A program made the position numbers and the translations under genes. This document shows, one piece after another, positions 31,241 to 42,968 of a stretch of DNA of 64,000 nt. Source of the DNA: Nelumbo lutea (lineage: Eukaryota; Streptophyta; Magnoliopsida; Proteales; Nelumbonaceae); the NCBI GenBank assembly GCA_022828595.1, contig JAKGHH010000005.1, forward strand, positions 59,267,655 through 59,331,654. Reading direction: 5' to 3'. The number at the start of each line of letters is the position of its first letter. Within the stretch, counting starts at the first letter, position 1. The notes under the pieces are model-generated. The model was not told the origin of the DNA. It saw only the letters and a program-made list of their open reading frames with translations, and did no database searches.

Positions 31241-32296
31241 ATGAAGAATCGTGACACGCAAGAGGAGATCCAAGAAGGGATCTCATGGGTTTATTATGAG
31301 GACGAGCCTAGAGATAGCTCTCCCAAAGACAAAGGCGTCAGCTCAAAGCATAGCAAGCGTGACAAGTCAGTTGACAAGCTTGCGACCATGGACAAGTGCA
31401 TCATGCGCTGTGAAGCAGTGGTTGGAGAAACTCGTGACCGCGTGGACGAGCTTCAACTCAACCTTGAGACCGTGGCCTCGGTCGTGGAAAGATTGGAGGA
31501 CCAGTTCGGTGATAGCTCCAACAAGCCTGACAACCCCCTAGAAGACCTGGTGAAGTGCCTACAGATCCAGCTCGAAGACTTGAAGGGCGAAGTGACCCTT
31601 TTGAAGAGGCTGATGGCCAATACAGCCAACACACCTGCTGCTCCAGCCCCTCCAAAGATCAAAGTCCGCGAGCCTACCTCATATGCAGGGACCCGCGATG
31701 CCCGGGAGCTTGAGAACTTCCTGTGGCAAATGGAACAATATTTCACCGCCGCCGAACTTGTTGAGGAGGCGGCCAAGGTGCGTACTGTTGTTATGTATCT
31801 TACTGATGTTGCTATGTTATGGTGGCGCAGGAGATGTGCTGATGCAGAGCGAGGATTATGCTCCATTAATACCTGTTCCGTGTTCAAGAGCGAGATAAAG
31901 CGCTAGTTCTATCCAGAGAACGTGGAGTACCAAGCCCGTTGGAAGCTCAAAAACCTAAAACACACGGGCTCATTGCATGAGTACGTGAAGGAGTTCTCCG
32001 CACTATCGCTCATAATCACGGACATTTCAGATAAAGACCTGCTCTTCAACTTCATGGACGGCCTACAACAATGGGCCGAGCTTGAACTCCAGAGACGAGG
32101 TGTGAAGGACCTCGCTATAGCCATGGTCGTTGCTGAACAACTGGTAGACAACAGACGACCAAGCAAAGACGGCACCAAACCCAACTCATATCAAGGCGTA
32201 GGGAAGGTTGGAGGTGATAGGAAACCTTACTACGCGCCCAAGGGAGACTCTGGGCCAAGTAAACCCAACACTATGAAGTTCTACAGGAGACCCTAG
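31241..32296 (+). pseudogene. Ty3 gag, interrupted by a stop
   Basis: The ATG at 31241 opens a frame with a coiled-coil-like N-terminal half (about residues 40-125). The capsid region follows: ELENFLWQMEQYF, then YLTDVAMLWWRRR, FYPENVEYQARWKLK and EYVKEFSAL. A TAG at 31904-31906 cuts the frame within the capsid; the same frame then stays open to the TAG at 32294. The zinc knuckle that should follow is in another frame, at the start of the next open stretch. As it stands the gene cannot give a full Gag. Confidence 0.9.
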
Positions 32297-32315
32297 ATAC
32301 AGGGGTGGCCAATTT

Positions 32316-35300
32316 GTGAAGAGAACACCTCCGGCACCATGCTTCATCTGTGAGGGAAAACATTGGACTAAGGATTGTCCTAGTCGGGGGAAGCTCAATG
32401 CCTTGCTTGCAAAGCTTAGTGATGATGAGCATAGCGAGGAGGAGAAGGAACCAGGGGAGACAAGAATGGGGGCTCTACGAAGACTCAATGCAATGAAGAA
32501 GAAGATGAGCCCGCAAGGAGCATCGAAGTTCAAGCTGAAGGGACTGATGTATGTAGACATTCGCTTGAATGGCAAGCCCACAAGGGCCATGGTGGATACA
32601 TGTGCTACCCACAACTTTATCTCTATGGAGGAGGCATCCCGAGTAGAAATTGCACCTACCAAGGAAGTCGGATGGTTGAAGGTTGTGAACTCTAATGCCA
32701 AACCCATACAAGGTGTAGCTCATGGGGTGGTCTTGCAACTTGGTGACTGGGAATGGACGATAGACCTCTCAGTCGTGCCCATGGATGATTTTCAGGTTGT
32801 TCTCGGCATGGACTTCTTAACTCAAGTAAAGGCAGTGCCCATGCCTTTCCTCAACAAAGTGTGCATATTCGAAGATCAGGCTCCTTGCATGGTTCCAGTT
32901 GTGCCAGAGACCACGTCCACCCCCAAGATGCTCTCAGCATTGCAACTCAAGGATGGAGTGTGGAAAAGACATGCCACTTACCTAGCCACATTGGTGGACT
33001 CCGGCCTACCTGACCCACCAACCGGGCATATCCCGCCAGCGATTGCTATGGCACTAGAAGAATTTCAGGATGTCATGCCTCCCACATTGCCGAAGAAGCT
33101 TCCCCCAAGGAGAGAAGTTGATCACAAGATTGAGTTGGAGCCTGGAACCAAACCACCGGCACGCCCGCCATACAGACTGTCTCCTCCTGAGCTGGCCGAG
33201 CTACGAAAGCAGTTGAATGAGTTGTTGGATGCTGGATTGATTCGGCCTTCTAAGGCCCCTTTTGGAGCACCAGTCCTATTTCAAAAGAAGCATGATGGAT
33301 CTCTTTGGCTCTGTATTGACTACCGAGCTCTCAACAAGCTCACCATCAAGAACAAATATCCCATACCTTTGGTGGCCGACCTCTTTGACCAGCTCAGCAG
33401 GGCCAAGTACTTCACTAAGCTAGACCTGAGGTCGGGGTACTATCAAGTGCACATAGCTGAAGGAGATGAACACAAAACAGCTTGTGTTACACGATATGGG
33501 TCCTTCGAATTTTGGGTCATGCCCTTTGGGCTCACCAATGCTCTAGCCACCTTTTGTACATTGATGACCAGAATATTTCATCCCTACCTAGACCAATTTG
33601 TGGTTGTGTATATTGATGACATTGTAAATTACAGTAGAAACTTGGAGGAACATGTTGACCACCTCCGTACTATTTTCCAGGTCTTGCGGGACAACAATAT
33701 ATTTGTTAAGAAGGAGAAATGTTCTTTTGCCACAGAAGAGGTGGCCTTCCTCGGACATATAATCCGAGCAGGCACAATCAGCATGGATCCAGCGAAAGTT
33801 AAGGCCATTCAAGATTGGGCACTGCCCACCAGGGTTACCGAACTTCGCTCCTTCCTTGGCCTCGTGAACTACTATCGAAGATTCATCTCTGGATTCTCAG
33901 CACGAGCCACTGCCCTCACCAACTTACTGAAGAAGACTAGTACGTGGACCTGGAGTGAACGTTGTCAAACAACTTTTGATGACTTGAAGAGAGCTGTCTC
34001 AGTAGAACCTGTCCTCGACTTGCCTAATCCAAGCAAGTCGTATGAGCTACACACAGATGCTTTTGATTTTGCCATTGGTGGGGTCTTGATGCAAGAAGGA
34101 CATCTCATCTCCTTTGAAAGCCGCAAATTGAATGATACAGAGAGGAGGTACACAGTGCAAGAGAAGGAGATGACAGCCATCATTCACTACCTCCGCACAT
34201 GGCGACACTACCTTCTTGGCTCCAAGTTTGTGGTCAAGACTGACAACATAACTACTAGTTATTTTCAGTCACAAAAGAAGCTGAGCCCTAAGCAAGCTTG
34301 ATGGCAAGATTTCTTAGCGGAGTTTGATATGACTCTAGAGTACAAGTCAGGGCCGATGAACAGGGTTGTTGATGCACTTAGCAGGAAGGCCGAGCTTGCA
34401 GCACTATCCACAGGTGAAGGTCCCTCACAAAGCCAGATCAGACTAGACATCATTAAGAGCATCAAGGATGGACTCCAGAAGGACCCCATCGCTCAGAGCC
34501 TATTGACAGCGGCCCGTGAAGGGAAGACTAGGCGGTTTTGGGTTGAAGAAGGCCTTCTTTTGACAAAGGGAAGGCGGATATTTGTACCAAGAGTTGAAGA
34601 CTTGAGGAAGACTCTTCTATGTGAATGTCATGACAGCTTATGGGCAGGACACCCTGGGTGGCAGCGTACCTTGGCACTCCTACAACATGCCTACTATTGG
34701 CCTTATATGGAGCAAGACGTTCGAGAATACACAAGAACATGCCTGATTTGCCAGCAAGACAAGCCTGAGCGTGCCAAGCCTCTTGGACTCCTGCAACCTC
34801 TTCCAACTCCCTCACAACCTTGGGAGAGTGTTTCCATGGACTTCATCAGCGGTCTTCCTAAAGTGGGAGACTATGCATCCATCATTGTTGTCGTTGATAG
34901 ATTTTCCAAGTATGCCACTTTCACCCCAGCACCAAGGCACCTTTCAGCTGAAGACATGGCCTACCTTTTCTTCAAGCACGTGGTGAAATATTGGGGAGTC
35001 CCACAGAACATTGTTAGTGATCGAGATCCCCGATTCACTAGTGCTTTCTGGACAGAACTATTCAAGCTTCTTGGTTCGAACTTGAACTTCTCCAGCAGCA
35101 GCCACCCAGAGTCAGATGGGCAGACAGAGAGAATGAACTCCCTCCTTGAAGAGTACCTCCGCCATTTTGTATCAGCTACACAGAAGAATTGGGTTCGATT
35201 GCTGGACATTGCACAGTTCTCCGTCAACTCACAAAAGAGCTCCTCCACCAATCAAAGTCTTTTTGAAGTCATCACCGACCAACTACCAAGATGTCCGCAC

Positions 35301-35894
35301 AACATCGCCAACGACCATCAAGGAAGAAGCCCTCGAGCCTTCACTTTCACCAGGGAATGGAAAGAATGCCTTGACATCACTCGAGCCTCCCTAGAGAAAG
35401 CCTCCAGAAGAATGAAGAAATGGGCCGATTTGGGTAGACGACCCGAGAACTTCCAAATAGGTGACCTGGCCTTAGTAAAACTCCATGCCCATTGCCTTAG
35501 GTTCTTTCGAAGAGTACACCCCGGGCTGGTGAGAAAATATGAGGGACCCTGCAAAATAATAACCAAAGTAGGAACATCAGCCTATAGGCTCAAATTATCC
35601 CCCTGGCTAAAAGTACACCCTGTCTTTCATGTAAGCCAACTTAAACCCTACCATGCCGACAACCAAGATACCTCCCGAAACCAAAGTCAACGCCCACACC
35701 CATCCTACCAACCACCCAAGAACCGATCCCTCGACTCCATCCTCGACCATAGGTTGTCCCAATCCTCCCAAACATCAGAATGGGAGTACCCGGTGAAGTG
35801 GAAGGGACCTGCAGAAGAAGACACCTGGGAGCTAGCAGAATACCTCCTTCCGTTCGTGGAGAAGCTGGACGAGTACCTGAGGAAGAATCTTTGA
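32316..35894 (+). pseudogene. Ty3 pol: protease, RT, RNase H, integrase, chromodomain
   Basis: One frame interrupted by a single TGA at 34299-34301. It opens with a CCHC knuckle ([13 protein letters not shown], belonging to gag). The protease follows; its active-site triplet reads D94-T95-C96 where the family has D-T/S-G (codon at 32601). RT has YIDD (about 33608-33619). RNase H carries the [12 protein letters not shown] motif and is the part cut by the stop. Integrase has the HHCC finger (CLICQQDK), MDFISGLP, SDRDPRF and DGQTERMN with its catalytic acids. The C-terminus has the PVKWKGPAEEDTWE of a chromodomain. The frame ends about 18 bases before the polypurine tract. Confidence 0.93.
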
Positions 35895-35911
35895 GGACGA
35901 AGATTGAATTG

Positions 35912-35923
35912 AGTGGGGGAGAC
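35912..35923 (+). promoter_or_regulatory. Polypurine tract
   Basis: GTGGGGGAGAC stands directly before the 3' LTR, where plus-strand DNA synthesis would be primed. Confidence 0.8.
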
Positions 35924-36329
35924 TGTGACGGTTCAGCCACCATCAGCGCCATCAGCACGCCATCCAAGTGTTTTGGGTTGGGTCCTTGTACTCTTTTTGT
36001 AAGGGGGGTATGCCAATGGCAATTATGTAAATAGTAGTATGCATGTACAGTATTTCAATGTATTATTCTGTCACTCCCCCAAAAGCTTAACGTACTCTTT
36101 GAGGGGAGGTAGGTAGTCGAGTGAGCTCATAAGCGTGTAAAGGTTAAGCACGAGATCCCCTCGACACTGTACTGTGTGCTTGTGCTTACCACTGATTAAT
36201 GCAATACAAGTGGCTTTTGTCTAATTTGTGTGCACTCCTGTTTCCTTTTGTGTGTTGTTGCTTGCTTTTGTAGACTTTCTCGACCCCAATCGAGCGCCGC
36301 ACGGGGCCCCGTCGACTAGCCCTGTGACA
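35924..36329 (+). repeat. 3' LTR of the Ty3/gypsy element
   Basis: 406 bp with the same length and ends as the 5' LTR. Ten differences, all transitions, were counted by eye. Confidence 0.95.
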
Positions 36330-36672
36330 TGGGGGCGAACTGCCTGGTGGCGAATTACTTGGTGGCGAACTGCCTGGGGGCGAACTACCTGGTGGCAAAC
36401 TCCCTGGTGGTGAACTGCCTAGTGGCGAACTGCCTGGTGAACTCCCTGGTGGCGAACTGTTTGATGGCGAACTGCCTGGTGGCGAACTGCCTGATGGCGA
36501 ACTGCCTGGTGGCGAACTACCTGGTGGTGAAATCCCTGGTGGCGAACTACCTGATGGCGAACTGCCTAGTGGCGAACTGCCTGGTGGTGAACTCATTGGT
36601 GGCGAACTGCCTGGGGGCGAACTGCCTGGTGGCGAACTGCCTAATGGCGAACTGCCTGGTGGCAAGCTGCCT
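36330..36672. repeat. 15-bp minisatellite, right part (about 23 units)
   Basis: Continuation of the array at 30556-30754. Most units are 15 bases, and one near 36433 is shorter. On the minus strand it is an open frame of GSSPP repeats (159 codons at 36186-36665 including LTR sequence). That openness follows from a period divisible by three and is not proof of a protein. Confidence 0.92.
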
Positions 36673-36758
36673 ACTAGGCGGCCGATGCCTTAGAGAATGC
36701 TAGAGCTCCCTGGAGCGGCGCAATGCGACTGCCCTCAGCATGAGGTGGTCTTCTTTCC

Positions 36759-36906
36759 TTTGTAGGCTGCGGGAGATGAGGGACCTGCGAGAACTTCATC
36801 TTTTCCTCCTCTTTGTAGGTGGCGGGAGCTGAGAGACCTGCGAGAACTCCATCTTTTCCTCCTCTTTGTAGGCGGCGGGAGCTGAAGGACCTGCGAGAAC
36901 TGAATC
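36759..36906. repeat. 53-bp tandem repeat, nearly three copies
   Basis: Units start at 36759, 36812 and 36865 (TTTGTAGG, then CGGGAG and GACCTGCGAGAACT). Confidence 0.9.
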
Positions 36907-37228
36907 AGAGGTCCCGGGGGTATTTTCCCGGTGGGGGCTCTCCAACGCTTAAGTTAGCACTCTTATTGTAGAGAGCTTTGAAGATAATATGAGAGAGCTA
37001 GAGAGCAGGGGTTACTTCCCTTTTCATCCCCCTCCCCTTTGGGGGGTGACGTCTTTATATACCGGAGTCCTCGCGGGTTAGATGGGTGAAAAGCCTCCAA
37101 ACGGTAAGACTCGTCGCATCCTGTCAGAACCGGGGTACTGTGGTGAACTCCTCGAGGTTGTCAGGCTGGCGCTTGTGTCAGGCGGCCAGGTCGGCGCCTG
37201 GGCCGGGTTGTCAGAGGGGTGCTTGCAT

Positions 37229-37341
37229 CAGTCGGTGGGTCAATGTCTAGGCCATGTCATCAGGTCGGAGCCTGTGTCAGTCGGCGGGTCAGTGTCTAGA
37301 CCAGGTCATCAAGCTGGCGCCTGTGTCAGTCGGTGGGCGCC
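37229..37341. repeat. 49-bp tandem repeat, two and a third copies
   Basis: CAGTCGG starts at 37229, 37278 and 37327. The stretch around it (37160-37500) is strongly GC-rich with GCGCAGGCCG-like runs, unlike anything else in the window. Confidence 0.85.
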
Positions 37342-37612
37342 TTGGCCGGATCATGCGCTAGGCTGGTCCAGGTCGGCCAGGTCGCGCAGGCCGCACGCCG
37401 CATGCAGCTCGCGCAGGCCGTGCGCAGTTCGCGCAAGCCGCGCGCTAGGCCGCGTGCAGGTCGCACAGGCGCGTCAGGCCGCGCTAGGCCGGCCAGACTG
37501 GTGCCCGGCTGGGTCACTAACTTCGTAAGTTTGTTGGCTAGGTGTTTTCCTAGTTGTCACGAGGTGCCACGTGTCACAATTTCGCTGGAGGGCCAAATCT
37601 GCCCTCATCACA

Positions 37613-37849
37613 TAGTAAAACAAAATCCCTTATCCATGATGATTTTTTGGGTATCCCTATTCCCAGAGTTGTATAATTTTGTCATTTTTTTCTGGGTGAG
37701 CTTGAGAGTTTGAGGGAGTGTTTCCTCTATTTTGGGTAGGGGCAAGGTGGGCTATGTCCTCCCCTTTCTTCTTGAACCATATCGGATCATTGTTTTAATA
37801 AAATTTTAGGTGGCCTCCCTCATCTAGTTGACATAGAGATGCTCATAGT
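37613..37849. other. Flank of the LTR-like block, no gene seen
   Basis: T-rich sequence with no recognised coding or element structure. Confidence 0.35.
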
Positions 37850-38269
37850 TCTGTTAACTGAGGCATGGACCCATTTTCTAAACCGAACCAGTACCATTGG
37901 CTTTTGAAAAACCAAAACCAATCAGTCAACGTACCAGTTGATTGGTTAAATGACTGGTTTGATTCTTTGATTTTTTAGTTGTTTTGATATTTCTAATATG
38001 TATTACAAATAATTCTACAAATATATAATACAAATACTTGAAAAGTATATAATAAATTATATTATAGATAATAAATAATATATTATATATTTATGTATAA
38101 TATATGGATAATATATATCGGAAATGTAACCGCTGTAGCCACTGGTTTTAGGTCAGCGGTTTAACTGTCTGGGTTGAATGGTTCAAACGATTTACATTAT
38201 TAAGGAAAATGTTGGTATTAGTCTTTTAGAATTTTAGTTTTTATGAGAAAGCGGTTGTGGTTGTAGCTG

Positions 38270-38307
<38 letters not shown>

Positions 38308-38826
38308 GTGGAAGAAAAAAGAAAAAAAAGGAAAGGAATGAGAGAAGGGAAAGAAAGGAAGGAAGGAAGGAAGGAGGGAAGAAGAGGGGGAGGATTCAAC
38401 TTTCACCGGCGATGATGATGGCGACGGTGAAGACAATGGTGACGACAATTGTGACAACAACAGAAATGTAGATCTCATATCTGATTTCTCTCCAGTCTCC
38501 AACATCTGCAATCTTCTTTTTCTTTTTTTTTCTTCTTCTTCTCCCTGCTATACCTAGATATCAGATCTGAGGTCGTTCTTATCTTAGATCTGAGATGTTC
38601 TTCTCTTTCTATGTTTACCCACGAATTGTTGTTTGGGTAGAATGAATTGACGATTCAACCGCCCGGGTCAACAGTTCTCAGACCAAGTCAATGGGTTAAG
38701 GGTTAAATGGAACCAATTGCTTAGATGGCTTCCGGGTCAAACGGTCTGACCGTCTAGGTCAATGATGGTTCAAAAACATTGAGCAATATGTTGTGGTCAT
38801 AGGATCCATGCTCATTTAATGGAATA

Positions 38827-38872
<46 letters not shown>

Positions 38873-39260
38873 ATGATGTGATTAATGAGAGATAATTGGA
38901 AGAGTCAATGGGAAATAGGAGAGAAAGTTTGTGGCGAGTCAATAAGAAGAGATGATAAGAGAAATCCTAAAATTAAGTGGCTATTTGAGTTATTTTATTC
39001 AATTTTAAAAAGAACAAAAATAGAAAAAACTCAAAATAAAAAGAATGTTGTTGACATGAACAATGTTATAGTTGTTTTCCTCGGGTTCAACCAACCAGAC
39101 TGGCTGGTTGAACTATAACCCGAGGCTCTGACCAGTTCGGTACCCAATAAGTACTGGACTTGCTCAAAACCCACTGAAAACCGATTGACCAGCCGGTTGA
39201 ATCAGAAAACCAGTGAACTGGTCCCGATTTCATAAAACTGCCTAAGTCTATACATAAGTG
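37850..39260. repeat. Cluster of GGTTGAACCGG-type dispersed repeats and microsatellites
   Basis: Pieces at about 37855-38200, 38640-38780 and 39075-39240 carry GACCGGTTCGG, CCGGTTGAA and GGTCAACAG motifs. Related pieces occur at 520-605, 47463-47738, 50670-50905 and 62935-63290. Ends with AACCATGG or TTTTAAAACCGG suggest inverted-repeat elements. Between them are an AAAG-type tract (38272-38307) and (GA)n at 38829-38870. Confidence 0.55.
38829..38870. repeat. (GA)n microsatellite
   Basis: About 21 uninterrupted units. Confidence 0.95.
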
Positions 39261-39450
39261 AAATCTTAAAATGTTATTAACAAGATTTGTTATACATATT
39301 ACATTATTATACATATATTTTAAAGAAAATATAAGTTAAAAGACTTGAACCTAATCATTCGTTTTAAAAATTAATAAACTTATCATCCATTCACCATATT
39401 TAAATATATTAAGAATTATAAAATATATTATATAGTATTTATATGACTCC

Positions 39451-39482
<32 letters not shown>

Positions 39483-39949
39483 TAATCCACTGACCTTACT
39501 AAGGAAAGCTTGCAGTCATACAATTTGATCCCATGGGTGGTATTTAAGTTGTTTAGTTGTTATGAATGTTGATTTGACCAAATCTACTCGTTTTCCATCC
39601 AAATTAACTGATTGTGTGTATATAGACAATATGTTGGTCTAAATTTTAAAACGTACCGAATCTACTCGTTCAATTTTGAAGTGCCGATCCTGATCTAGTC
39701 ATCTTCCTCACTACCTGCTCCGCTTTCTTTGTTTTAGATTGGCCAAGTTAAATAAAATTTAAACTTTTTGACGTAAAATTCTAATTGTGCACTTTCCCAA
39801 GTAAAAGTCCTCCTCACTACCTACAAAAGAAATTAATTTGACTTCCGATTGAATCACACCTGCACCAGGATTGTGGGGGTCATGGTCTTTCCCCGTGTGC
39901 AGACCCATGGAGCCCCCACAATATGAAAGAAAGAAAGAAAGAAAATTTA

Positions 39950-40075
39950 GGCTATATTTGGTTTGAAGGAAAAGGTAAGGAAAGGAAAAGAAAGTATGAA
40001 AACTCTTGCAAATCTTGTATAGACTTTCCTATCTTTCCTTTTTTTCCTACATTTTCCTTCAAACCAAACATAGTC
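39950..40075. mobile_element. Short MITE, GGTTTGAAGGAAAA family, copy 3
   Basis: GGCTATATTTGGTTTGAAGG at the left, with its inverse at the right. TTA is seen on the left border only. Confidence 0.75.
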
Positions 40076-40158
40076 TTTTTGTCAGCCAATTTTAAAGAAA
40101 ATTATGAAAACTTTCGTTAGAGCACCAGGCCAAAAACTTGATTTCAAAAAGTGTTTTT

Positions 40159-40678
40159 TAGGGGTGCTCGTAAAAAAAAAAATCAAATAAAATCAAACCG
40201 AGAAAACTGAACCGAAAAATGTGGTTAGTTGAATCGATCGGTTTGGTCTTTTTGAAAAACCAAAGGACCGGTTTGATTTACGATTAACCTAGAAAAAAAC
40301 CAGCAGTTCACCAAACCGACCGGCATACATATTTACATGTATATTATATATTTTTAATATATATCACGTATTATCTATATATTATATATAAATATATATG
40401 CATTATACAAATAAATATGCATATATAATATTTATAACTATCTATTTATAATATATTATATATCATTTATTATTTATAATATAGTATTATATATTATATA
40501 ATATATGTTATAAAATAAAAAAAATGAAAAATCAAAGAACTGAATTGATCAAAAACTGAAACCGGTCAACTGATGCTATCGGTTCAGTTTTGGTTTGAAG
40601 AAACAAAAAAACCGATAGGACCAGTTCAATTTCAAAATAATGCCCATGGTTCGGCTAACTGAACTGTGAGCACCCCTA
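40159..40678. mobile_element. hAT-like non-autonomous element (520 bp)
   Basis: Inverted ends TAGGGGTGCTC and GAGCACCCCTA. The arms carry AACCGA/TCGGTT motifs and the core is almost pure AT (40330-40520). No coding content and no clear 8-bp duplication. Confidence 0.7.
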
Positions 40679-40979
40679 GTTAGATAAAAGAAAAAACAAG
40701 GGCAAATTTCTTAAAGTAATCCTATGGTTTAAGAAATTGATTAACTCTACCATTCCTGTTTAGATATTGGAGTAAGTGCATCTCCCTCCGGGTTAAAAAC
40801 AAATTTTGTTGTCTCCCCAAAAGATAATGGCAGTAGTGCCATTGGTTGCTTAGCTTAGCTTGAGATGAAGAGGTTGAAGTTCTTTTGACAAGAAACAAAG
40901 CTTTGGGGTCATGTTCAATTAATGTTGCTGAAGCTTATGCTTTGGCAGCACTCTTTACTAAGAACATCATTATTGTAGA

Positions 40980-41390
40980 TAGGAGTGTAAGTAGATTGAA
41001 TTTGAGCCGAATCAAGCAATATCTGAATGTGAATATGATTAGAAAATTTGATATCCAATGGACATTGAAAATCAATGTTCAAATTTGAATTTGATTAAAT
41101 ATTTGATTCGATTTGAATTCGACCAATTAATTATTTTTAGTAATTAATAAATATATAAAATAAATATTTTATTTATATAAAATTGATAAATATAATAATT
41201 ATTTATATAATTTAATTATATAGACAAATTATATATGATAATTAAATATTTTTTATATAATACATATAACTATTAAATAATCGATCAAATTCAAATATTT
41301 TTCGAATAGAATCAAGTCATGTATGAATTCAATTTCAATTTGTAGAATCTTAAAATAGAAATTAGATTTTCAAATACGAATGACACCCTA
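40980..41390. mobile_element. hAT-like non-autonomous element (about 410 bp)
   Basis: The ends TAGGAGTGTAAGTAGATTG and the inverse of TAGGGTGTCATTCGTATTTG are imperfectly inverted. The AT core carries GAATTCAAATT-like motifs. Confidence 0.55.
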
Positions 41391-42968
41391 ATTATAGAGG
41401 ATGATTCAAAACTAGTGATAATAGTTTGAAAGGGGTTGCGCAGATGTGATTGCTGAGTGCTATCGTGTTTATACATTAAAAAAAAGCTTCAACATCCAAT
41501 ACTTCTATATTTTTAAGAGAAGCAAATTTTTGTGATGAATTGGTTGGCGTAATGAGGGCCACGTTGCTGGTGCAAATAGGCCTTTGAAAAAAAGCGGGTT
41601 GTTTTCTTTTTATTTTAGTGATTCCTAGGGAGAGCTGCCCCATGTTGTGTAGCCTTTTATTATTCTTATTAATAAAAAAATCACTATTTATAAATAAATA
41701 ATAAATAAATAGAAGCCAGAACTGGCACAATGCCTGATTCCGGCTTGACTTGTATTGGATTGAAGTTTCATTTAGATTGACAAGACAAATTCGGGTTTTG
41801 ATATTAAATTGGATCAGAATTTTAAAATTCAAGCCGGAGGCTGCACCATTTTGAGGTCAAAATTTGTTTTATTTTGACAAAAATAGTGGCTCGATAATCA
41901 AAGATAAAATTATGGCTTCCATATGTAATACCGATAAAATAGTTTGTAACATGTTACCCGTTGTTTAGGTACTGATGTTTCTGTATTAATGGCTTTTTAA
42001 GCTATTGGCAGGTTTGAAGTTGAGTCGAAATGTTATTATGACTGGGTGACAGTTTTAATGGTCTGATCAGCTGGGCCAACGAATTTACAAACACTATAGA
42101 TTATGTCCAAGCCTAAAGTCTTGAGCTTAAAATTGGGCTCCACCCAAAATAAGAAGAGCTTAGAATTGGGCTGAAATTGGCCTTAAAGTCGAGTCAATCA
42201 GCCTAACTTGCACCCTAATATTGGTGGGTCAAACTGAATTTGCTTCATCGGTCCAAATTCAGTCCAATTCTCAAGTATGTAAATCTTTCTCAGTTTGAAA
42301 GTAGTACAAATATGAATATGTACAGTGTAAAATCTTATATTTTATATTATTTTGTATGTATTTGTATTAATCTTATACTTTGTATGTATTTATACTGTAC
42401 ATATTTATCTTTGTATTCCTTCCAAACTGAGTCTATGCATAGCCCCATGAATCCGAAGTTGCTTATATTGATGGACTCAGATTCGCAACTAATTATGATA
42501 AATGAAGCACATCCTTGATACAAATATGAACTTGAGGTTCAGTTAGGAAGGAGTACAAATATAAAAATGTATAATAAAAAACTTTGTATTTTACATTATT
42601 TGCACTGTATATATTTGTATTTGCACTCTTTTCCAAACTGATTCTGATTTATAAATAAAATCTATAAAATTGATACTTGGTAGAAATAGAAGCAGACGAG
42701 CATTGCTTAGTACAACCAGGTCCGAAGTTTTAATATATAAAGTACAACTTATTATTTTGGTTTGTTGCATTCCTTGGTATACATGGTAAGGGATGTGATC
42801 CAACGTCCAAACAGTCACCCTCCTGCCTTACCCTTGTAGGCTTAAACATATATAGGTAAATACTAAATACATACTTGCACGCGAGTGCGTACACACACCC
42901 ACTGCGAAAATTAGAGTACTTCAGCATTTTTTTTTTTTTTTGGTAACTAGAAGTTTGTCCCCTAGAAG

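Larger units (their letters stand above)
30755..36329 (+). mobile_element. Ty3/gypsy chromovirus-type LTR retrotransposon
   Basis: A complete but inactive element of 5575 bp. The LTRs are 30755-31160 and 35924-36329; the PBS lies at 31163-31174 and the polypurine tract at about 35912-35923. The flanking duplication is TGGG. Internal order is gag, protease, RT, RNase H, integrase and a chromodomain-like C-terminus, the layout of Ty3/gypsy chromoviruses. Coding is broken by a stop in gag (31904-31906), a stop plus frame change at 32294-32316 and a stop in RNase H (34299-34301). The LTRs differ at 10 of 406 positions by my count, all transitions. I cannot place it in a chromovirus lineage. Confidence 0.95.
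36690..37612 (-). mobile_element. LTR-like block of a second retroelement
   Basis: On the minus strand it starts TGTGATGAGGGCAG at 37612. A TATATAAA box follows at about 37061-37053. Further on, CTTAAGCGTTGGAGAGCCCC (near 36950) resembles a motif often found downstream of the transcription start in plant LTRs. It is GC-rich and holds two tandem arrays. I find no primer-binding site or coding domain, so it may be a solo LTR or part of a non-autonomous element that also includes the 15-bp minisatellite. The inner limit is uncertain. Confidence 0.5.
39570..42968. repeat. Downstream flank of SULTR2 copy B, left member of the segmental duplication
   Basis: Blocks at 39575-39790, 42170-42250 and 42850-42968 match 55850-56075, 56325-56400 and 56990-57098 in the same order and orientation. 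Insertions make the two flanks differ in length. No gene other than copy B is seen. Confidence 0.7.

Noticed and set aside
31453..31887. 144-codon frame antisense to the Ty3 gag
   Set aside because: A shadow of the gag frame, with no independent family likeness.
32186..32738. Frames antisense to the gag/protease region of the Ty3 element
   Set aside because: Shadows of retroelement coding sequence.
36186..36665. 159-codon GSSPP-repeat frame as a cell-wall or structural protein gene
   Set aside because: The frame runs through minisatellite and LTR sequence with no signal peptide; a period of 15 keeps it open automatically. Listed as a repeat instead.
36330..36672. Regularly spaced repeats considered as a CRISPR array
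   Set aside because: The repeats are contiguous 15-bp units without spacers in a plant nuclear context.
37082..37713. GC-rich open frames rich in Arg, Ala and Gly
   Set aside because: They lie in the tandem-repeat part of an LTR-like block. High GC keeps stops rare; no domain is recognisable.
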